From the NCBI GenBank assembly GCA_032718865.1, contig JALUTQ010000026.1, positions 558,001 through 622,000 of the forward strand: 64,000 bases of DNA. Reading direction: 5' to 3'. Both the position numbers and the translations under genes were made by a program. The notes under the pieces were generated by a model. That model was given only the letters and a program-made list of their open reading frames with translations. It did not search any database and was not told where the DNA came from. Below, in pieces: positions 31,509-42,720 of the stretch (position 1 is its first letter; each line of letters begins with the position of its first letter). The stretch comes from Tilletia caries (taxonomy: Eukaryota; Basidiomycota; Exobasidiomycetes; Tilletiales; Tilletiaceae).

Positions 31509-31740
31509 TCAGCCGGTTTCACTGGCCGTGTAGACTCCGATCTCATTAGCGTTTAGGCACAGGGTCGCGTCGTAATGCTTGCCCTTGAAAACGAAGGTGT
31601 GTGGCACGGAAGAGTTGTCGGCACAGATCGCCTCAATGATCTTTGTGAGCTCTTGAGAGAGGTAAAGCACAGAAGGACCATGCCCACATTCCTCAGCATC
31701 CACCTTAACGATCTGGCCACAGGCAACTAGGGGAGCCTAA
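31509..31740 (-). pseudogene. C-terminal exon fragment, unknown
   Basis: The minus frame reads LVACGQIVKVDAEECGHGPS and continues to LNANEIGVYTASETG-stop at 31509. It is coding-like, with no start or upstream exon. It lies 320 bp downstream of pogo relic 2 on the same strand; I cannot show that it belongs to it. Confidence 0.35.
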
Positions 31741-32063
31741 GCAGTGTATCCGGAGGCTCTTCAATACTTGCTGAAAGATATGTTTATGTATGACATTGGG
31801 GTCGTTCGTGGGTGTGTTCTATGCCACCTGTCCCATTATGTGATAATCTGAAAAGCTATCCCAGTCTGTGGTTTGCGGCCAAAATTTATCCCCTTCTGTA
31901 CTCTACCTCCTCTTCAGACCCATCTGCAGAAATTGACAGTTAGCAGATTAGTCCGCTACCACGCACTAAAGGTCTAGGCAGCCAGGCGGCAGACTGGAAA
32001 ACGCAAGGCGCAAGTTGTAGCCTGTAGGGCGCTTAAGAGACAGACTGATGAATTTCAACATAC

Positions 32064-32779
32064 CCTTCTTAGCGGTTACAAGCTGCTCCCTCGACTTAGA
32101 GGAGCCCGCAAACTTGAATTTCTTCGCAGAAACTCCGATCTGGACTCCAGCCTCGTTCGTGGAGTATATGTCCGTGTGCTTGATTCCAAACTCGGTCAGG
32201 ACAGACTGCAGCTGGATTCAAAAAAATCAATGCATGAGCGGGAAGTGGGAACAAAGAAGGGTAAATGGCCTCGTAAATAAACAAGCACATCGCTTTTGGT
32301 ACAATGACACATACCAGACTAAAAAAGTGATGAGCATTGGCCTTCGACAGCCATTTAGTGCGCTGACGGTTAAGGGTCTCTTTGGTTTGGAAACTAAGCT
32401 GATCTGAGTAACGCTCGATGAACCTGTGGAACCATTCGTCTCCGAGCGATGAGGGCAGGGAGTCGACCTTCAAACGAGCCGCAATAAGACCCATGGCGGA
32501 GTGCTCAACGTCACCACGGCACAAGGAAAACCCGTTCTCCTCCATATGAATTATGAAGTCGACAATAGCCGCTTCATCGGTATCTGAGAGTCGTTGGCGG
32601 CCGTGCTGCGTCGCACTGCAAAATGGAATGCCACTCCTGCGCCGCCTAATAGTCTCAGCGGCATCACAGAGGCGAGCTGCATCCTCGAGCGTGAACCCAT
32701 TGTTAGCAAACACAACCCCGGCTAAAGCGCGCGCTTCTTTAGTATATACGACTGGAGACTGGGCTGGAGCGGAGGGCAT
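32064..32779 (-). pseudogene. pogo-like transposase, HTH exons (relic 2)
   Basis: Exon 1 (32779-32315) starts MPSAPAQSPVVYTKEARALA and contains RLSDTDEAAIVDFIIHMEEN and LGDEWFHRFIERYSDQLSF, the CENP-B/Tc5-type helix-turn-helix that precedes pogo transposases. A 109-nt intron (32314-32206, GTATGT..CAG) joins in phase to SVLTEFGIKHTDIYSTNEAG, where the normal catalytic DE-G reads NEAG, so the first Asp is changed. Exon 2 ends at a GTATGT donor near 32063 and the rest of the DDE domain is missing. The intact splicing shows young decay; catalysis is lost. Confidence 0.75.
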
Positions 32780-32799
32780 CTTGATGCGTTGATGCTTGA

Positions 32800-34799
32800 T
32801 GTACCGTAACCTGTAATTAATGGTGGGTTAGCGTGGTCTTGGATGAGGGTGCGCATCTGGGCGCCTCAGCAGTGTTTATTTCTGGCGCACAAGCCACAGC
32901 AATTGTAGTGTGCGAATTGGATTCGAGCATCCAAAGGCGATCAATCGCCTGATCCAACTGACCCACTCAATGACTAAAAACTTGAGCATCGCACATCCCT
33001 TTCAAACCACCGTTCTCGACGACTACACAATCAAGCAGCCTCAAGAAAGCGGGAGGCTGTAGCTCACAATTATACCTAGAATATCTTCCTTGGTATTGTC
33101 ATCTGTGTGTATTAGTTTGCGAGATTGGTGGTGGTGAAGGTTAAAATTTTCAGATTTCCGACCCACTCAATGTCCGGTGCCCGTATAACAATTCGGAACC
33201 GCAAAATGAACGAAATTTTATATCTCGGGATTCGTCCGCAGGGCAAAGGTTATCCACCTCGCCGAGTTGCGTGGTCGGCGCACGTGTTTGCGCCCCTGTA
33301 CGCGCCCGTATTTGCGCCTCTATACGCGCCCGTATTTAAACATGTTCTCTTCTCAATTCCGTGACCAACACTGTAGATAGATACATGCTACGTAAAATAT
33401 ATGGTGTCATGTATAAAATTCCAATCTGGGTCATACGCAGAGCAACCCCAAGACAAGCCGAATTACCGCAAAATAAATATCAAGAATGATCCAAGAAGTA
33501 AACTTGATTTTACATACATCATTGAAGCGTCTCGAGTCTGCCGAGCACCTCTAATCGGCATTTTTGCCACGCAAGAAATGTTACAATTGGGTCTATGCCG
33601 CGTGTGCTATTTTTTGAGAGGATACGCAGTAAGACTGAGCTTTTAGTTTAATCTACCGGTACATCGAGCAATACTAGATAATTTTGCTCCTTGGAGTTTG
33701 GAAGGGGAGGATGTAGCAGCTAGCACCTGGCAAACGATTTATAGCTAGTTCACTGCCGCTGACTAAAGTTTGACTGATGCCAACCTCTTACGCTCCCGTG
33801 ACTTTATGGTGACTCCGCCATGGGAGAACATCATTCTACAGTCAGGGTTTTACAACGCGGCGGTAAAAGCTGTGAGACTCTCTGTAAAATTTAACCAGGC
33901 CTCGGCAACTTCGTTCACTTAGCCCTATACTTTTAACTTGAAGGGTAAAAACCAGAAGTGCAAGCTTTACCATACAGTTGCTGGTCAGTAAGTGACAAAT
34001 GGTTCAGTGAGTAATAAATTCTCGACAGCACACCACAAAACAAAGCTACAAATCCGTTTTTTACTAGCGTTCGAGTAGCCGTAGAATTTGCCCGCAGTGT
34101 AGGACAGATGACTCTACACGTGATCTGTCCTGTACTTGTACTCTGTACTTGCTAGTATTATCACTCATTCTCACCTCCTATCATTCTGGCTCCCACTCAA
34201 AAGTTTGTACTTGGTTAATGTGGAAGATACAACCTTTGCAAAAATGTATGGGGAAAGGGGAAGGTACGTGCCAACCAGTTTTAGGCACATGTCCCAGAAA
34301 AGAATACGAAATGTCCCAAGACATCGGTTCCGGCCCGATCCGTCTTATGGAACTCGTAGGAGAAATAACAGTGTGGGAGATGATTCCTTTGCCTTTAATA
34401 AAGAAAAGAAAATATCAGAAACTTGTAAAATAATTTCTAACTCCCAGGACAAGCGATAAAGCTAGGCCTTTAAGTCGATGCAGTAGTTTGACAATACTCT
34501 TGAATTTCCCGAGATATGTTTTACGAATGGTTCAAAACCCTACAAAAGATGTGATTTGTCCCTTCGTATTGATGAACTAATACATCATAAAATTAGGCTT
34601 CTGCGAGGGTTTCAGATGGTTTGCCATGATATTGTTTTTTTTCAGTCTGGAGTATGCTCTTCTGAGTCACTGTCTCAAGGATTCTACCTTGGGAGGTTAG
34701 AAGGTTATCTAAGCTACAAGGCCAGCCGCACCCCAATATTACGGGACGTAAACTGCGTGCAAAATTCAACATAATCCCCCGAAAAATAAAAATAAAATA
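32800..34799. other. AT-richer gene-poor stretch
   Basis: About 2 kb without a supported gene. Two details: at 33893-33925 CAGGCCTCGGCAACTTCGTT resembles a decayed CAAGGCTCGGCAA element end, and at 33284-33345 a roughly 24-bp unit TTTGCGCC.CT.TACGCGCCC is repeated about twice. Base composition is visibly lower in GC than in the flanking blocks. Confidence 0.45.
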
Positions 34800-34801
34800 T
34801 C

Positions 34802-35447
34802 ATTTGGTTAACTCAAAAACCCACTCCATTGAAAGTCGTATTTTTGAGGGTACTGGTCCCGAAAACGGCCGCAAATAATCGCCGAAAGACTCCGCGTGTC
34901 GTCCATCCCTGAGCCGATAGAGATGTCGACCTTCGAAATGTTGACATGCTCGTATAGCTCGTACGGGTCTATTAGGGAGCTTCGACCACAAATAGGAGGG
35001 CCCAGAGTTAGGTTCGATCGACTTGGGAAACGATCTCCTGCTGGACACCGTACCGGCTGCCGGACTAGCCGGTGAGGCATTGTCCAAATAGTAAAAAAAA
35101 GGAAGGTAACAAGATAAGTACAGAAAAACTCACGGGGAATGAAACAAGGAACACTTACTCATAAAGCTTTCCCCGAACAAAGTGAATTCGTTATGAATCG
35201 GTGCTCTTCTCCCACCAGCTGTCCATTTCAGCAAGCAGAGTCGTAGTGCTGGCAGGTGAAAGATTCATGTTTTAGTAACCAGTGAAACGACGCTGAGAGC
35301 TGGCGGACCACTCCTCGGTTGAATCAGAATCCTCTCGGTCTCTGTCTCTCGGACCTCTGACGGAGTCCGGGCTTTACATTCATTAGCCCCCTCCGCGATC
35401 CTCTCAATCGGGGTAATATTCTCTGCTTTAGAATTGTCACCTGTCAC
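34802..35447 (-). pseudogene. decayed unknown gene
   Basis: Minus-strand pieces in order: SKAENITPIERIAEGANECK (35447-35265), then LSPASTTTLLAEMDSWWEKS with a stop soon after, HFVRGKLYE to a GTAAGT donor, an intron of about 75 nt, then DNASPASPAAGTVSSRRSF, and after a shift IDPYELYEHVNISKVDISIG to a stop at about 34808. One stop and one frameshift disable it. No family recognised. Confidence 0.4.
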
Positions 35448-35657
35448 TTCCTCTCTGAGCAGCCTCCTTTTTCGACTCAGTATTACAGTACACTCTTCGG
35501 ATCATGCTGCACGTTTGGTTCTTTATCCGCCATTCGGGCGCTGGAATGGAAATGGCCGTCAGCTAGAGGTGCACGAAGGAGCGCAAGACAGAAGCAGCGG
35601 TTGTGGGAAGGCATAAAATCAGCCGTCTTGAGCGGTGATCGAATTATGTAGGACAGA

Positions 35658-36288
35658 CACACACACACAGATATCATGTCTTACGCCTACACACACCACT
35701 GCGATCCCTCAATTCCCACTCGCAACGAGTTCAACAAGATCACAAGATCCCTTCGCCCCACACCTCACACACTTCCTCGCCCAGCGATACTCTTCTAGAC
35801 CTCGGCGAGGTCAAGACCGAAAAAGTCGACCCCAACCTTCATTCTGCTCCTCAGATTCCAGAGGCGGTCCAGAGCCTATAGATACTTCTTTCTAGTACGT
35901 ATTTACCACCTTTTTCGAGATGGATCCTCAGGCTCGGGCCGCTTAATTTGCCTTCATGCGCCCCTTCCTGGCGCCCGAGCTCTCGGCGCTTAATGCTGAG
36001 GGCACTGCAAACTGCGGGCGGAGAACGACAAGCTCGTTGAGGCTAATAAGCGCCTCGACCGCCAGTTCCGCGCCCGCCTTCGGCTGTCCGGTCTTAACTT
36101 TAAATTTTTGCCGGAGTCTCAGTGGTCTCGTCCCTGGTCGCGCATTTCTTCCGCGCCTTAGCCGCGAAGAAGGCCAAAGCATGGCGTCTCAGCTCATAGT
36201 CACCGCCGACGGAAACCTCGACCACCCCTTCCTCCGACAGAACCCGGCCTACCGGTACTGCCTCCGCAAGTTTGGCGGTCAACGCTAG
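35658..36288 (+). pseudogene. decayed unknown gene with coiled-coil part
   Basis: Plus-strand coding-like pieces alternate frames: DTLLDLGEVKTEKVDPNLHS (to 35880), RAENDKLVEANKRLDRQFRA (about 36020-36110, a coiled coil), LVAHFFRALAAKKAKAWRL (about 36135-36190), and LIVTADGNLDHPFLRQNPAY to a TAG at 36288. Multiple shifts or unseen introns. Not recognised. Confidence 0.35.
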
Positions 36289-36533
36289 TTCCCTTCTCAT
36301 ATCACTTCTCTTTTCCCAAATAAAATCTCTCTTTCCCTTTGTCTCACCTCACACTTGGAAATTGAGATCTGAAAAATAAAAATCAGAAATACGACCATCA
36401 CCTCTCACCACTGCTCAGTACCTCGGGGTCACTGCCCTCGTCGGTGGTGCTGGATGGTACTTCATGTTGCTCTTTCATTGTCTCCAACACCACGCGCACT
36501 CGTGGCAAGGAAACCTGCTGCTACCGTCTTGTG

Positions 36534-37451
36534 CAGGGCTCGGCTCCGACTATAGTCACACTTTTTTTTTGGCATAGTCATAGTCGTAGTCAGTTGTGCA
36601 ACATACTATCGATAGTATCCTATGATAGTATACTATATAGTATATACTATTTACGCAATATACTATATATGCCGCGAATTGTCAGCATTTTTTCGATGGT
36701 AATACTATATACCAAGGCTCGGCCAGTTATTATAAGTTGTCCATTTTTGGTCCGCAGTTAAGTTTAGTTTAAGTTGGAACCCGGCGCCGGCGCCGTATTT
36801 TAGTTTAGTCACAGTTTGGCCACTTACTATCATTACAGCTAACTTAATTTTGCGCCTGTCACTATACGTTACTTACAGTTATTTATGGTAACTTGATCTC
36901 GTCTCAGTCACCCAGTTCACGCGGTATCTACCTCAAGATGTCTTGTACTATTCCAGTTTGCCTTTGGGCACGTATTTCGCCGCCTCCGAGCTCGCTCGTA
37001 CATGTTTCCTCTCTTGACTATCTCGAAAGACTCATGCTTTTTAGTTATTGATAGTTACTTGTTACAGTTATTATTAGTTACTGTGGACACAGTTGTTGAT
37101 AGTTACTTGTTACAGTTATTGTTAGTTACTGGATACAGTTATTAATATTGACTACTATAGTTGTGATTAGTTACTGCGCGCACTGTGAGTAGCTTTAAGG
37201 AACTGTAAGTAACTATAAGTAGCTATAAGTTTGCACTGTAAGTAGCTGTGAGTAACTGTAGTTGGGTCAAATCTTCGTCTTGCGAACGGCAACTTCTAGT
37301 GACTATAGGCTACCGTGTCCGGGCCCATGCAGTTTAAGTTGACTTGATTTTTCCGGAGGCTCCGCCGCCCGCAGTTTAGTCACAGTTTAATTAGATTAAG
37401 TTAACTTACCCGCAGTTGTAGTTAGGTAAGTTGGTGAGTTGCCGAGCCTTG
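36534..37451. mobile_element. nested hAT-like element fragments
   Basis: A left end CAGGGCTCGGCTCCGACTAT at 36534, as in the 41580 element, runs only about 60 bp. A TATACTATA-word block follows to 36712. At 36713 CAAGGCTCGGCCAGTTATTA starts an element of the CAGTTAC-word type, ending TTGCCGAGCCTTG at 37451. Flanking octamers of the inner (CTATATAC, CCTCCAGG) and outer ends do not match, so this is a nest of truncated or recombined copies rather than one insertion. Confidence 0.7.
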
Positions 37452-37545
37452 CCTCCAGGTGAGCATGCCTACACGGGTTAGCAAATAGCAGGCATCAATA
37501 CCGGACGCATCTCTGACGCTAGCTCTTCCTCCCACAGCAACGAAC

Positions 37546-38336
37546 ATGCCCGCTGGCGCCGGTGACTCAGCCCCGATTCCGCGGCCCGAAGGCACCAACA
37601 ACGACGAGAACAACAGCGACGGCGAGGCCGCACCAGTCGCCGCGCGCACCCCAGAGCAGCGCCTCGCCCAACTCCACGATCTCCACCTCATCCGCACCAA
37701 GTAACTCCAAGACTTGGACGGGAGCGACCTGAGCCGCCCTGAACGTCGGAGATGGCCTTCAACATCTGGGACGCCGACCCGAAATCCCAGCCCTTCGAAG
37801 CGCTTCGTCTGACGGTGCAGATCGTACGGAAGCGATGGCACCTGGAGGAGGAGTTGGGCGTCACCCTGAACGACTCGAACTCCGAACCCCATTCCTCGCC
37901 GAAGCAGAGCGTCCCGGAACCCGCCGGCTCGCAAGAACAGCAGAACGCAACCGAAGACCCCTCCAACCCCGACGCTGCTCAGGAGCGCGACCGGAAGAAG
38001 AAGAAGCGACGCCGCTCATCGACACCCAGGAAGTGCTCGGCCAAGAAGCGCGGCAAACGCCGCAAGCATTCTTCCTCCTCGGACGAAGGTTCGGGCGACA
38101 ACAGCTTCTCGGACCTCGGTCTCGTCCTCCTGCTCCTCCTCGGGATCGGAATCGGACTCGTTCACGGACAGCGGCTCGGACACCACGTCGGAGAGCGATT
38201 GGGAGGAAAGGAAGGTCAACACCGCGCCGTGGAACCCTCTGCAGGTCTCGGAACGCATCTCGAAGCAGGTCCTTAATGGGGAGTACGTGGACCTCTGGTG
38301 GTACACCCCTACGGCTGGCAGACTGAAACACGTATA
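37546..38336 (+). pseudogene. unknown gene, possibly Gag-like, frameshifted
   Basis: ATG 37546 opens MPAGAGDSAPIPRPEGTNND to a TAA at about 37704. The next frame starts MAFNIWDADPKSQPFEALRL, passes a very basic KKKKRRRSSTPRKCSAKKRG patch, and near 38105 a one-base shift leads to SGSESDSFTDSGSDTTSESD and NPLQVSERISKQVLNGEYVD LWWYTP...KHV-TAA at 38336. The Ser/Asp-rich and basic design followed by a short W-rich end recalls Gag-like proteins of basidiomycete retroelements. That is a weak inference. Confidence 0.4.
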
Positions 38337-38447
38337 AAAAGCCCTCTCCACAGGAGAGGAGACTCCAAGCTCAAAGAACTCAGATAGCTCAAAGAACTCG
38401 AAATCCACAACGCGTCCATTGCTACCTTTCCTCCTGCTCCTGTACAT

Positions 38448-39490
38448 ACATCCATCTCATCGGACAACCAATTACAGCATCCAATCTTCAAAACCCCATG
38501 TCCGACCGGTACCAAAATGAGGAAGAGGCCGTCGACTGCGCGGTGGAGAAGCAAAGGCGCAGGTTCTGAGCGGGAAGCAGCCGAATTTCGCGGCACTTGC
38601 CAAAAAAATACGAGGTGGCCCGGCTCCGCATCTGGCGCCGCTTTCATGGAGGCAAGAGTAAATCAACGCGGACGCCGACTAATCGGCTCCTCACCAGCTC
38701 GCAGGAGAACGCGCTCGTGGCCTGGATTGGTGTCCTCGACACACTAGAAATATCTGCGCGTATCGGGCCGATCGATGCCTCGGCAAACAAATACTCCGTG
38801 AAGCATGGACAGGAAACGCCTCGAAAGTCCCCATTGTCAGCAAGAAGTGGGTGAAAAGTTTCATCGACCGACATGAGGAGCTGCACTACGTTCGTCAAAA
38901 GTCGCGAGAGCTGTCGCGGATGACGCTGGAGTGCTGGACTGGACCACGGTCCACTGGGTTTTCTTCAAGCTCTCGAACACAATCAAAAAACACGGCATCC
39001 TTCCCAGTGAGATTTGGAATGTTGATGAGATTGGATTTCGTGTCGGGGTGGGAGGACGGCAGTGGATCGTCACCCTTCGCCCGTCGCGGGACGCACACAT
39101 CGCGAGCGAAACCTGCCGAGATTCAGTGACATACATTGAGGCGGTCAGTGCGACGGGTCAACACATCGAGCCTCTCGTCATTCTCGCCGCGGCTCAACAT
39201 TCAGAAGCCTGGGTCGACAATGACTTGGAAGACGATGCCCTCCTCGCCGTCTCTCCGAATGCGTTGGGCGGAACACAATTTGCGGCTTTCCTTTGCATTC
39301 TGTTCGCTTAGGCGAGTTCTGCGGTAAATGTGACGCCAATTGTTCAGACAGGACCGCTCCCTTCTTCACGCCTTCGAATGCTCGGGACCCCGACGTTCAT
39401 CGAGCAACTCTTTACGACTTGAACAACCTTTCCGCACAGCTGCCTTGCTTACCAAATACGAGCGGGGCTGCGGTGCTCGTCCCGTGCCTC
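38448..39490 (+). pseudogene. pogo-like DDE transposase relic 3
   Basis: Pieces in order: KQPNFAALAKKYEVARLRIW (HTH), TPTNRLLTSSQENALVAWIG, then HWVFFKLSNTIKKHGILPSE and IWNVDEIGFRVGVGGRQWIV (Asp at 39024), SVTYIEAVSATGQHIEPLVI, and SEAWVDNDLEDDALLAVSPN to a stop at about 39309. Beyond a deletion, APFFTPSNARDPDV keeps the end of the DDE region. At least two frameshifts and a missing second Asp region. It belongs to a different clade from relics 1 and 2 judging by the motif wording. A MITE begins 38 bp downstream. Confidence 0.8.
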
Positions 39491-39527
39491 TGAAATCTGA
39501 ATGAGCTGCCTTACTGGCGCTCTGTCG

Positions 39528-40139
39528 TAAGTATGGGCGCGGAGTAAGGCCCGGAGTGGGTTTCCCGGAGTTCTCCGACTAGTCGGGGCCTCACTCTGGG
39601 GGAGTACGGAGTGCATTTTTGAGGATTCACTCCCGCTGATTGGATTGGATTCTGCAGGAGTACGGAGCGCAAGCCTGTCATATCCCCGGAGTACGGAGTA
39701 CGGCAAGGCCTGGAGCTGAATTTTCGCCGGAGTACGGAGTGACTAGCTCGAATGCCAGACAGAGTGCGGAGCTTCCCCGCAACTTCGGGGCGCTCCGGGG
39801 CCTTGCCTTTTTCAAAATCAAGTTGCAATTTTGGAAATTTTGGTCAGAAGTGGGCATATTTTGCTCTGTTTTTCAAACACTTGGCCAAATTCATTTTCAG
39901 ATTTCTCATTTGGGGTTCATATTTTGTGTTGGTGAGCTCTACGACCGCCAACGATAATTCTGTCGAACAAAAATATGGATGGAAAAGCGGCAATCAATGT
40001 AAGGGTCCACGATTCTCAAGTTTTGTAGGACCTCTGCGAACTTTCCCCGGAGTACGGAGTTTCGGGGGAGTAGTCGCGCTTCGTCACCCCGGAGTACGGA
40101 GTGGACTTTGAAATTTTATCAAACTTAGCCGGAGTACGG
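39528..40139 (+). mobile_element. MITE, TAAGGATGAGC family, cut by another MITE
   Basis: It starts TAAGTATGGGCGCGGAGTAAG and carries GGAGTACGGAGT repeats up to GCCGGAGTACGG at 40139, where the TAAGATTGTC end of the next MITE begins. The right terminus is missing. Confidence 0.75.
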
Positions 40140-40927
40140 TAAGATTGTCTCGGAGTTGACGCGGAGCTGGGGCTTGGCGGACTCCGCACTCCTCCGACGG
40201 AGGGCTCCGCCGGAGGCGGAGCGCGGAGCTCACTTTCGAGAAATTTTCGATCTTAAAAAAGCACGGGGTCCGCCTGGAGGACTCCGCCGGAATTTACGCG
40301 GAGCGCGGAGCCCAATCCTGGGCCCACTGGCCAAAAGTGCGGAGCGCGGAGTCGTCGAAATGATGTGACAATTCCGGCGGAATTTCCGCGGGATTCCGAC
40401 GGAGCTGTGAGGTCACGTGATAGTCGAAAATGAGGGTCACGTGACCTCATTTTGGGTGCGCTCCGCCGGAATTTCGCCAACGTTCCGCGGAAATGTGCGG
40501 GATTCCGAGAAAATAAGCATCGTCGAGACACGCGCAGGGGATAAAACAGGCATCATCATCCGTTGAGAACTTCAAATTAGCACTGGAGTCAATACCGCAA
40601 CAATGCTGGACGGTGAAAGCGAAGCTCTGATTGTATTAGAGTCATTCTGAGAGCAACTTATACCACCACTGCGCTTCGACGGAATTCCGCGGAATTCCGA
40701 GCTCTGCATAAACGGAGCACGGAGGAGCATAATGAAAACGCAGAGAAAAAACGCGGAGCGCGGAGCTGGGATTTCAAATTTTGTAAATTTCCGTCGGAAC
40801 GCGGAGCTGGTTTTTTTCAGCTCTGTCTCAGTCTGCGGAGGCGGAGCTTGCCTCAAAAAGTCAAACTTCCGGCGGAATTTGGAAGGGCGGAGGCGGAGCC
40901 CTTCACGTTACTCCGGGGACAACCTTA
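40140..40927 (+). mobile_element. MITE, TAAGGTTGTCCCC family, full copy
   Basis: It runs from TAAGATTGTCTCGGAG to CCGGGGACAACCTTA, about 788 bp and colinear with 15779-16548. The paired CACGTG sites are kept at 40414 and 40438, again 24 bp apart. No matching flanking octamers; it appears to have replaced the right part of the preceding MITE. Confidence 0.8.
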
Positions 40928-41286
40928 GTTTGTCTTGCTCAACAGCGGCGGACATGTTCTTGCGCGAGTTGCTGTAGACGATCGTGGACACGGTGGGATG
41001 CGTGTGTTGAGAAAGGTGCTGGTGTGTTGCTTGTGGGTTGGTGAATGCCTTTCTGGCGGAGTTCGCGATATGAGCTGCTTGTTGAGTCGAGGTTCTCGAG
41101 GCGCTGTGCGCCTACTTAACCAAATATAACCTGCGCAGCTGTACACCTTGAAAGCACGCCCTGGGTGGCTCCAACACGGTTACCTCGCGCACTGAATAAT
41201 TCTTCACCTCCCAGGTATGTGTTATTGCAACTTGCCAGCATGCGGTTGAGATGATTATACGAGCTCGAGGGACATGAACCGCATGG
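40928..41286. other. no gene recognised
   Basis: Non-coding stretch between the MITE nest and the split gene; no repeat match seen. Confidence 0.35.
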
Positions 41287-42720
41287 TTGTGTACTGTATT
41301 TGAATGCTATAATACGGATGTTGCTGATGTCAATGAACGCCGCCATGAGTGCTCATTGCATGGAAAATGGGTAATGATATCGTCCAACGCAACTCCTTCC
41401 CGTCTCCGGCAGGCATTGGGGTCATTTCGCCCAAATGCCACTGCTGTTCTCCAAGGGGAAGGAGTCGACCCCATCAATGACCTTACTGCTTCAGGCAAGA
41501 AAGTGCTCGCATGTATTGCCTCTGGTCAGCTACCAACTGTAGACGATCTGGACACATTATCAGTCTTCACGAACTACGGCAGGGCTCGGCTCCGACTATA
41601 GTCGCACGTTTTTTGGCATAGTCATAGTCGTAGTCGTAGGCGTTTTTTGAAAATCCGAAATAGTCATAGTCGTAAGTCTGACTATAGTGGCATAGTCGAC
41701 TATAGTCGCAGGCTTTTGGCGCAGCCAAATTTTTGCACTATAGTGTGACTATAGCCAAAATTGTAACACCTGTGCGCCACTATAGTCGGACTTTGGGACA
41801 ATAATTTTCGCACTATAGTTGCACGTCAAATTTCAGACTATAAATAATTATAGTGTAGGTCGCTTTTAATTGTCTAAGATCGGATATAGTCAGGCTATGG
41901 TTTGACTATCCAACAATAATGGTCGCACTATGACTGGCTATAGTGTTTCATGGGCAATAGATGTCATAGTCTGACTATAGCGGTGGCGGTCGGGCCTGCG
42001 GCTATAGTCGCAACTCCAGCTATAGTCAGACCATGACATGCTATAGTCGGACTATAGCCGAATTGTTTGCTGCGACTATAGCCTTGACGTCCAGCTATTG
42101 TCCGACTATAGTCGCAAAATCAATTTTAGACCAGATTTTTAACGACTATGGCGACTATTGTCTTACATTTTCTGGAGCATAGTCATAGTCATAGTCGTAT
42201 GAGGCTATAGTCGTAATAGTCGTAAAATCCCACAGTCTTGCCGAGCACTGGACTACGGTGAGGGCGTATACGTATTTTTCTGCGTCGACAAAGATGAGAT
42301 CGTCAAGGCCATCTACGTCGAAGAAAGCTCGGACGTTCCGGGGGAACAGGAACTCACCTTCTTTGCATATGGCTCGCCATGTCGGCCACGACTCAAGAGC
42401 TCCAATATCTCGTGAAATATCAACCCCAGCTGCTACGCTTTGACATCGTGAATATGGGCCTCAAGGTCGTGACTCGTGCCGACTCGCGTAGCAAATGGTA
42501 GAATTCGTATGGTGACGGCTGGGACCGAGATGATCATGATCAAAGTAAAGACGCCCTATACGCCGGTCACCACAGCTTGGTCAAGAAAGCAGCACATCAC
42601 CGTGATCGGATAGCAAAGGAAGTGGTTACCAAGCTGGGACCAGCTGACAAGCTGATGGTTCCTTTCCTATCCGCCGCCGCAGAAGTTAAGGAGGATAGTT
42701 GGGCAGGCTTTCTGCTGTAG
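41287..42720 (+). pseudogene. unknown gene split by a hAT-like element
   Basis: An open frame (41287-41579) ends ...DDLDTLSVFTNYG at the element. After the element (ending 42250) the sequence GACTACGGTGAG resumes. Removing the element and one copy of the octamer restores an open frame: TNYG then EGVYVFFCVDKDEIVKAIYV and ESSDVPGEQELTFFAYG. A later frame carries ATTQELQYLVKYQPQLLRFD to TRADSRSKW, an in-frame TAG, then NSYGDGWDRDDHDQSKDALY to a stop at 42720. So beside the insertion there is a frameshift and a nonsense codon. The protein family is not recognised. Confidence 0.6.
41572..42258 (+). mobile_element. hAT-like element, GACTATAGTC word, inserted in coding DNA
   Basis: The element 41580-42250 begins CAGGGCTCGGCTCC and ends TTGCCGAGCACTG. 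Flanking octamers AACTACGG (41572-41579) and GACTACGG (42251-42258) agree at seven of eight places, an aged 8-bp target duplication. The interior is almost entirely GACTATAGTC / CATAGTCATAGTCG variants, without coding capacity. Confidence 0.88.

Noticed and set aside
37835..38331. Arg-rich alternative frames across the Gag-like gene
   Set aside because: Shadow frames of a basic, GC-rich coding sequence; the frame with the conserved-looking W-rich end explains the region.
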